A stretch of 64,000 nucleotides of DNA from Ignelater luminosus (taxonomy: Eukaryota > Arthropoda > Insecta > Coleoptera > Elateridae): positions 59,795-123,794 of the forward strand of contig VTPC01004454.1 of NCBI GenBank assembly GCA_011009095.1, in the 5' to 3' direction. The position numbers and the translations under genes were made by a program. This document shows positions 60,201-64,000 of this stretch, piece by piece; position 1 is the first letter of the stretch, and every line of letters starts with the position of its first letter. The notes under the pieces were generated by a model, which ran no database searches, was not told where the DNA came from, and saw nothing but the letters and a program-made list of their open reading frames with translations.

Positions 60201-63172
60201 AAGTCGTCTTGAGAAGTCAAAAGTGCACACCGTTCGAACTTAATCACGGAGTTTTTGATCAAAAATGGCATTTTAACCATCAACCATTCCCCGTACTCGC
60301 CTGATTTAGCTCCATGCAATTTCTACTTATTCTCCAAACTGCATTTGCCGATAAAAGGAAAGCGTTATGCCGACGTAAATGCTATCCAAAAGGCGTCGAC
60401 CGACATACTAAAGGCGATGGATAAAAACGATCTAAAAACCTCATTCGACAAGCTAATTGATCGTGCATAACGTTGTATTGATGCAGAAAAAGATTATTTT
60501 GAATAAAATAAATGATATTTACTACAATAATGACTTTTTGTTTTTAATTTGCACAAGTTCCGTTTTCCGGGGGACACATTTTAAGCACAAAGACAGTGAT
60601 AACTTTATTGAAAATAAAACGGGCAAATTCACCTTAATGAGTTGCTTTGCGACCCGGCATATTGACTGTAAAGCTTCGCACCAAGATCCGTAAATAATAA
60701 TAGTGTGCCAATTCAATGCTCGAAATTATATAGGAGAACTCACCTTTCACAGTAAACTACTATTTACGGACCTTGATAAAGAACTACCAAGTCAATCGAG
60801 TTTCAGGGTTTTATCCATTTCAAATTTAGTTCATTTTCAAATATCTTATTTGATTGGCCTATAAGGCAACCCTTTATGTAGTAAGTAATTATACTGACAG
60901 GCAGACAGTTCAATGCAATAAGTTTTTACCCCAAAACTGTTTCCACAGAAACTCGAGATGCAGTTCTTTTGCAAAGTTCTTCTTTACAACATGGTGTACT
61001 CTTTGTATAAGCATATTTTTCAAACCCATTCTTTTAAGTAACATAGCCTGAGTAGCGCTATAACCAAAAGGATCAATAGCCCAATGACTTATTGGAGTAT
61101 AATTTAAATGCATTTTAAGCCACTGATGGCCGTGTGTCATTTGTTGAACAGTAGATATCCAATGAGTAGTAGCTTCATCGTTCATAACCCAACCGCCGGT
61201 TACAAACTCTAGCTGATTTCTGCGAATTAAACTGAAATTCAACATGTAAGATAAATTTATAGGTTTTTTTTTTACTAATTAATTTCACAACCTTTTTATC
61301 GTATACTGCTGATACTCATCTAAATCTTTCCACCATAAAGCAAACAACGACATCTCCGCCCATATAAATTTTCGCTTTGCTTTGTGGGGCAATTCCAGTA
61401 CCATACTATCAAGAATACGTCCACTAAATGAATTAAAGTAATTTTCGTACGTGTATAACCACCCTGGATCGTTATGCGAATGCAAGACGACAAAGACTTG
61501 CAATTTGTTCTTGTTGCTCCATTTGTTATAATCAATTTTAACACGAAATCCGCTGTCCCAAACCGTATTAAGATATGAATTGTCAAAATTAAGTTCTTCA
61601 TATACATTAGATACCTAAAAACAATTTTTAATGCACACTGGAAAGTTTAATTATATAATTCATTTACTTACCTGCACATTCGATTTAGGAGTAGAATCAA
61701 TTTTAAATGAACATTTTTTATCGTATTTTATTTCAAATCTTCGACTATGTATTTCAGACAGTTTAGAATGTTCTTGGAAATTTAACTGTTTCTAGAACAA
61801 AGTATTAAAATTAGTCTTTTGTACATTACAAAATAATCCCATAATTAAGATCTTCATAATTCAAGCAAAAAGCATGCAAAAATTCAAAAAATTTGCCCCC
61901 AAGAAATTCAGCTACTCGATGTAAGCCATGCGTTAAACACGTAACATATATCATTTTAGGATACAATAATTGCGATCCAATCATAGCTTTCTGCATATAA
62001 GGTGCTGCATTGGTGCAAACTAATTGAACATGTGAATACTGGATTCTTTCTGGCCACAAAAGATCTAACGCGCCATTTCCAGAACTTTTATCGCCAATAA
62101 GTATGATTTACTTCCTAAAATCTCAAAAATAAAGTTTTCAATATATCTTTGCTCCACATCCGTTGTTTCGACTAAAGAGACCCAAATATTTTTATTTTTT
62201 ACTTTGTTCATTAGTTCTTCTAGTGTAGTTTGATACAGTGGCACCACGTAATTCTTCCTTATTGTTGATTCATCTGGAATATTTTGCTTATTGCGATTTT
62301 GCAAAAACTTTTCTAAAGTCTCATTTTTTAATTTTCCGAAAGGTAGGTTTACAGATATAAATGCTGTGCAGAAATCTTCATAAAATTCTATTGGTTTAGG
62401 TTCTAGCTTTGATAAAGCGCCCATCAATAATTGTTTTGGTTCTGTTTTTTCTGTTCTTGTTACTGTGATGTTTTACGGTCTGCAGGTTTTGAGTTATACT
62501 TGAATGTGTTTATTCTTCCAAAAACTTCACTTTGGAAACATTCCTTAAAATTACTGGATGGGTTTTATGATTTTTCTGCTTAGATAGCGAGATGTATTGT
62601 TGAAACGTCGTAGAGATTTCTACAGTAAGCTCTGCTCTAAATATAAAAATATGACAAGGAATAACATGAATCTTCAACTGACACGTTGCCTTTATACTGA
62701 CAATTAGTCTTTGTTAATTCAGAAAGTGCCATAAAATCTATATATTGTCTCCTTAATTACAAAATAACGGAAAATGAACGAAATCACTGATACTCTCATG
62801 TAAAATTAGCTAGTTGGAAGGTTAATTCCTATTTTTAAGTTCGAGAATTTTAAACAGCTCAATTTGAGGTTACGCTTAGAATTTGACAACTCTGCATCAC
62901 GTCGTCGTATACGGTGTCATTTTAAACTTATCGTAAAAACACACATGTACTTTATCTTCCATAAACGAAAAGTAAAGCTTTAAATAAAATTAAATATTAA
63001 AATTCATTATTATTTATGTACTACTTACATCTAATTTTCTCTTTTTGTAGATAGATTTTTGTTTTAGTGAAAAGGTAGGTTTTAAATCCGCTGAAATATA
63101 TACTACCACACTTACTAGCAAACAAACAATTATGCAATAAACAAAAATATTTCTTGTTGTTTTTATTTTCAT
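30287..63172 (-). CDS. alpha-mannosidase II-like paralogue (GH38), gene 2, complete
   Basis: Exons, from the start: 63029-63172, 61672-61791, 61292-61614, 60930-61231, 57488-57689, 57159-57336, 56921-57105, 53740-53922, 53424-53685, 48837-49000, 47837-48046, 47615-47781, 38124-38257, 34432-34707, 30497-30793, 30287-30439. These total 3300 bases, 1099 residues, ending in TAA at 30287-30289. I chose the ATG at 63172 over an in-frame ATG at 63199 because it gives a tail of about eight residues before the anchor (residues 9-26), as in gene 1. Catalytic residues kept: HSHNDPGW (H135, D137), IDPFG (D249), PLGDDF (D391), [10 protein letters not shown] (H528). Exons 4, 6, 7, 13, 14 and 15 match gene 1 in length. 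Odd points: the anchor motif reads [14 protein letters not shown] with Gly312 for Tyr, and the segment after PLGDDF diverges. The frame is fully open, so this is a functional gene, not a pseudogene. It could be the insect Man-IIb/mannosidase III type or a lineage-specific GMII copy. Confidence 0.93.
31290..31670 (-). mobile_element. mariner-type transposase relic in intron 14 of gene 2
   Basis: The minus strand reads [10 protein letters not shown], then [16 protein letters not shown] with the first catalytic Asp, then [16 protein letters not shown] and [11 protein letters not shown]. In-frame stops occur after SNLV and SVAK. The second and third catalytic Asp regions are missing, so it is a dead fragment. 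Resemblance is to mariner/SETMAR-type transposases. Confidence 0.8.
31935..32221. mobile_element. palindromic foldback element with AAAGCCAGTTGAT ends
   Basis: Two arms of about 140 bp inverted around 32078: AAAGCCAGTTGAT, GACAAAGTACCG, ATCGCAAATTG, GATTTTCTC and CTAGAGG blocks recur inverted on the right. Related arms occur at about 35395-35493, 43743-43830 and 44165-44237. Confidence 0.8.
32461..32505. repeat. GC-rich 45-bp motif, copy 1
   Basis: A GC-rich block beginning GTCAGGGACAGAGGATGGGG and ending TAGTCGGTTTTGC is identical, in inverted orientation, to 41996-42040. Here it abuts the transposase relic that follows. Confidence 0.8.
32510..33000 (+). mobile_element. Tc1/mariner-superfamily transposase relic, copy 1
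   Basis: Plus-strand fragments in shifting frames: LDLFPYEIQ near 32535, then LRPLKLGVW near 32755, then TINYLWQFF near 32880 and [12 protein letters not shown] at about 32938-32975. The order matches a transposase with linker, DDE domain and terminal S(Q)DLT block. There are many stops. A sister relic lies at 54715-56450. Confidence 0.7.
35395..35493. repeat. single arm of the 31935-32221 palindrome family
   Basis: Contains GAGCTCAATTTG, TTTTTTGTTTGGTGTCGGTA and CTTTGTCTCAGATCAACTGG, matching the right arm of the palindrome at 31935-32221. No opposite arm is visible within the intron. Confidence 0.65.
35779..35931. repeat. single arm of the 23921-24216 palindrome family
   Basis: Matches the left arm of the element at 23921-24216 in inverted orientation: TTTCCTTTACACCCACAGTG, AGAGAGCTAACGTATATC, TTTGACAAGTGTGTCCACAC and ACAATATCAAGGC. 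Confidence 0.8.
36558..36661. repeat. long hairpin with CCTTCGGCTCGTG loop, copy 2
   Basis: Left blocks CGACTCGCACATAATG, TTATTC and GATGATTTACACAC pair with GTGTGTAAACTTCATC, GAATAA and CATTATGTGCTCG. The loop holds TTGCCTTCGGCTC, as in 29862-29962. Confidence 0.7.
37501..37540. repeat. compact 40-base two-stem hairpin
   Basis: TGCTTGTA and CGTCAG on the left pair perfectly with CTGACG and TACAAGCA on the right around a CGAGA loop. No associated gene is recognised. Confidence 0.6.
39152..40606 (-). mobile_element. degenerate Tc1/mariner-superfamily transposon with about 110-bp TIRs
   Basis: The minus strand begins near 40395 with [10 protein letters not shown] (N-terminal helix-turn-helix of the DUF4817-type), then RRQVRETG and [12 protein letters not shown] at 40083-40274. 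The catalytic part is [44 protein letters not shown] and PRRWIGRNG, with further blocks [12 protein letters not shown] and [17 protein letters not shown] down to about 39345. Frameshifts and stops break it. Long inverted ends share TTTACACCATAGAT, CTCAAAACAAGAAAAAA and TTTCCTAACA-type blocks. It lies in intron 12 of gene 2. Confidence 0.85.
40684..41344. mobile_element. TA-flanked TIR element with internal duplication, 661 bp
   Basis: Left CAGGGTCGCTAAAAAGTATG and right inverted CATACTTTGTAGCGACTCTG, flanked by TA. The terminal sequence is partly repeated in direct orientation at about 40989 (AAAAAGTATGGAAACATGCT), so the element is a three-arm composite: direct, direct, inverted. A partial relative lies at 19420-19740. 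Confidence 0.8.
41624..43661 (+). mobile_element. TIR DNA element carrying a degenerate multicopy-family protein
   Basis: Ends CAGTAGGATGGAACTTAA and inverted TTAAGTTCCACCCTACTA, each followed by TA, 2038 bp. The plus strand encodes broken segments in order: [10 protein letters not shown] (from about 42065; first long open stretch 42081-42374), [19 protein letters not shown], then [17 protein letters not shown] (42655-42711), [29 protein letters not shown] and [11 protein letters not shown], and [39 protein letters not shown] (to 43273). The family recurs in many invertebrate genomes as far as I recall, usually annotated as uncharacterised. I cannot place it in a transposase superfamily. Stops and frameshifts show this copy is dead. 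Confidence 0.75.
41996..42040. repeat. GC-rich 45-bp motif, copy 2 (inverted)
   Basis: Identical in reverse complement to 32461-32505. It lies in the 5' part of the 41624-43661 element, next to other GC-rich sequence (41950-41995). Confidence 0.8.
43743..44237. mobile_element. related two-arm element of the 31935 palindrome family
   Basis: Left arm with AAAGTACCGACGCCAAGCAA, GACGATCG and TTGAGCTC; right arm with TTTTGTTTGGTGTCGGTACT and TTTGTCTCATAATCAATTGG. About 330 bases of unassigned sequence separate the arms. Confidence 0.6.
45291..45970. mobile_element. TIR element with TACCCTATTT ends, 680 bp
   Basis: Left TACCCTATTTGTTTAGTTTG continuing CAAGCACAGAG, and the inverted copy CAAACTGAAAAAATAGGGTA at the right; TIRs about 31 bp with few mismatches. 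Flanks are TA-rich. No coding content. Confidence 0.75.
47145..47220. repeat. 76-base stem-loop
   Basis: TTATTTTACACCACAGTTTG and TCTATTG pair with CAATAGA and TAAACTGTCGTAAAAAATAA around a loop containing ACATCGTCGAAAC. Confidence 0.55.
48047..48836. other. intron 10 of gene 2
   Basis: 790 bases, AT-rich, between exons 48837-49000 and 47837-48046. I see no repeat or coding signal. Confidence 0.6.
50150..51000 (+). promoter_or_regulatory. GC-richer promoter-like block in intron 9 of gene 2
   Basis: Compared with the surrounding AT-rich DNA this block is GC-richer and not obviously repetitive. It has a TATA-like TATTTAAG at about 50519 followed after about 20 bases by the initiator-like TCAGTGC, and another initiator-like TCAGTT near 50762. 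It then has no long open frame, and CTGTAAGT near 50950 could be a splice donor. It could be the promoter and first non-coding exon of a nested plus-strand transcript, or a retroelement LTR. Function is not established. Confidence 0.3.
52027..52924. mobile_element. TIR element with CAGCGTATAGTGATTATAG ends, copy B
   Basis: Closely similar to 27219-28101. TIRs match except for one base at the right (ACTGTACGCTG). TTAA occurs just outside each end (TTAAG before, ATTTAAG after). A 12-base segment absent from copy A lies at about 52090. No coding frame. Confidence 0.85.
54715..56450 (+). mobile_element. Tc1/mariner-superfamily transposase relic, copy 2, interrupted
   Basis: Plus-strand fragments: [12 protein letters not shown] near 54740 (end of the helix-turn-helix part), LDLFPYKMQ near 54875, [19 protein letters not shown] at about 55010-55066, and [17 protein letters not shown] at about 55292-55340. 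After a 1-kb insertion the frame resumes with [10 protein letters not shown] near 56387-56416. It is the same family as 32510-33000. The catalytic FSDE equivalent reads VSDEVW. Stops and shifts show it is dead. Confidence 0.75.
55360..56375. mobile_element. GC-rich 1.0-kb insertion with 12-bp target duplication
   Basis: TGTGAATTCTCA occurs at 55348-55359 and again at 56376-56387, bracketing about 1016 bp of strikingly GC-rich DNA. There are no terminal inverted repeats and no poly(A). On the minus strand a CCACGGAAAAACCCAG segment (about 55945-55960) resembles, from memory, a segment seen in insect retrotransposon leaders. Short open frames on both strands look like GC-rich noise. It is likely a truncated retroelement. 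Confidence 0.65.
58089..58645. mobile_element. TA-flanked MITE, 557 bp
   Basis: Left CAGGGTGTATTATTTCAGGT and the inverted right end ATTTATTTCAGGT/ATAATACACCCTG, with further matches (GAGAATAT, CTCGATTCT) over about 55 bases. TA at 58087-58088 and 58646-58647. Confidence 0.8.
59577..60581 (+). mobile_element. mariner transposon, internally deleted
   Basis: From 59636 the plus strand encodes the N-terminal part ([20 protein letters not shown], a mariner WVPHEL-like RFVPHKL, then HWRDLI). After a frameshift near 60100 it continues [16 protein letters not shown] with the first catalytic Asp. About 200 bases encoding the second Asp region are missing. It resumes near 60282 with [20 protein letters not shown] (third Asp) to a stop at 60470. 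Inverted ends share CCACGGAAAACGGGAC / GTTCCGTTTTCCGGGGG, and TA lies outside each. Inactive. Confidence 0.85.
61826..62520 (-). mobile_element. hAT-type transposase relic in intron 1 of gene 2
   Basis: The minus strand at 62065-62427 reads [34 protein letters not shown] and [18 protein letters not shown] frameshift near 62060 leads into 61826-62059 with [36 protein letters not shown]. This order matches the DUF659-like part of hAT-superfamily transposases. Upstream residues (to about 62520) are fragmentary. I could not find matching terminal repeats, so element boundaries are unknown. Confidence 0.75.
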
Positions 63173-64000
63173 TGTAAACTGATGCCTCAGTATTACCATC
63201 TTATTTTAAATTCTCGTCTTACCACAATATGTTTGCTACGTTATATGCTAGCTATTAGACAACTGCTTGAAAGTGACATTTAAGAATTATCCGAAGCATT
63301 ATAATTTCTAATATTCGTTGAGCATAATTCCTAATTTCGATCGTGGAAGAGCGAAATAAGTTTTTAAAAAGAAATTTTTATTTTTATTTTACAATGAAAA
63401 GTTTAAATACTGGAGTTAATAATAAATAACAATCGACCATTTCTTACATCAAGTTAATATGAACTGGAATAAAATGTGAAAGTAACATATAAAGAAAACT
63501 TTTATCAAAGTGTAGGATTTACTTATTGAAAAAAGTGTTTTATTGATTTAAATAAAAAGAACAAATAAATGTATTAATTAACCGAATAAACAAAAAGAAA
63601 ACATAAAAAAACCATTAAAACAATCATAAGTTACACAGAAAACTTCATCGTCTTTTATGCGTCTTTATGCGTTGCATCTTTCGTCTTAACTCGTCTTAAC
63701 TAGGGATGTGACGATCTTCTGGGAGTCGTTCTTTCGGAGTCGTTCTTTACTGGGATCAAGAACGGGCGTTCTCAAATGTCGAAAAGAATCGTTCCGGTTC
63801 TTCTTAAACTCGGTTAAGTTCGTGTCTTACCGAATATAGGATAAATAGGGATCCTAGGGATCAAGTGGGATCAAGCACGGATCAAGTTCGTTGTCGCATG
63901 GGAATTGGGAGCAACGCCCAGTATGAGATTTCGATTTTCAGTCTAGCGGAACTTAATTATTTAACCAACATTTTATGTTTACTTCGAGTGCCTATACATG
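63173..64000. other. upstream region of gene 2 and right edge
   Basis: Contains the gene 2 promoter region (not resolved). From about 63702, TAGGGATGTGACGATC followed by repeated GTCGTTCT and GGGATCAAG words looks like the outer end of a hAT-type element running off the edge. No host exon is seen. Confidence 0.4.

Larger units (their letters stand above)
57690..60929. other. intron 4 of gene 2
   Basis: 3.2 kb, with the MITE at 58089-58645 and the mariner at 59577-60581. 58650-59570 holds a lone ACACCCTGTATAAAG end near 59192 and nothing else supported. Confidence 0.65.

Noticed and set aside
63173..63199. Upstream in-frame ATG at 63199 as the gene 2 start
   Set aside because: It would add nine residues before the anchor. 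The ATG at 63172 gives the same tail length as gene 1. Not excluded.
1..64000. CRISPR arrays, bacterial operons, tRNA or rRNA genes
   Set aside because: The window is a eukaryotic intron-rich region; I saw no regular spacer arrays and no tRNA cloverleaf.

Overview
The window looks like a piece of an insect nuclear genome, possibly a beetle. It is AT-rich, many introns are only 47 to 60 bp, and the long introns are packed with degenerate transposons. The order-level guess is weak and rests only on intron size and repeat style. Apart from transposon relics, I recognise only two host genes. Both are on the minus strand and both encode Golgi alpha-mannosidase II-type enzymes of glycoside hydrolase family 38 (GH38), arranged head to tail.

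Gene 1 (about 868-23512) starts at 23512 and has 15 exons in the window. Its last, C-terminal exon (about 50 codons judging from gene 2) lies beyond the left edge. Gene 2 (30287-63172) is complete: 16 exons, 3300 coding bases, 1099 residues. All 14 intron positions that can be compared have the same phase, and six exons have identical lengths, so the genes arose by tandem duplication. Both encode type II membrane proteins with a short cytoplasmic tail, one membrane anchor, a stem and a catalytic domain that keeps the zinc ligands, nucleophile and acid/base residue. Gene 1 keeps the classic substrate-anchor motif. Gene 2 has Gly where a conserved anchor Tyr sits, and other changes around it, which suggests altered substrate use in N-glycan trimming.

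Layout: 1-867 partial last intron of gene 1; 868-7318 3' exons, with a 5'-truncated non-LTR retrotransposon that is itself split by a DNA element; 7319-15182 introns with several TA-flanked inverted-repeat elements; 15183-23512 5' half of gene 1; 23513-30286 intergenic, with palindromic, hAT-type and nested inverted-repeat elements; 30287-38257 3' exons of gene 2 with transposase relics; 38258-47614 a 9.4-kb intron holding three DNA transposons; 47615-57336 middle exons, with a second copy of a 0.9-kb element and a GC-rich insertion inside a transposase relic; 57337-63172 5' exons with a mariner and a hAT relic; 63173-64000 upstream sequence ending in a hAT-like terminus.

The accessory content is essentially a graveyard of DNA transposons. 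Most are flanked by TA dinucleotides. The most unusual item is a roughly 2-kb TIR element at 41.6-43.7 kb carrying a degenerate protein of a multicopy invertebrate family that I cannot place in a known transposase superfamily.
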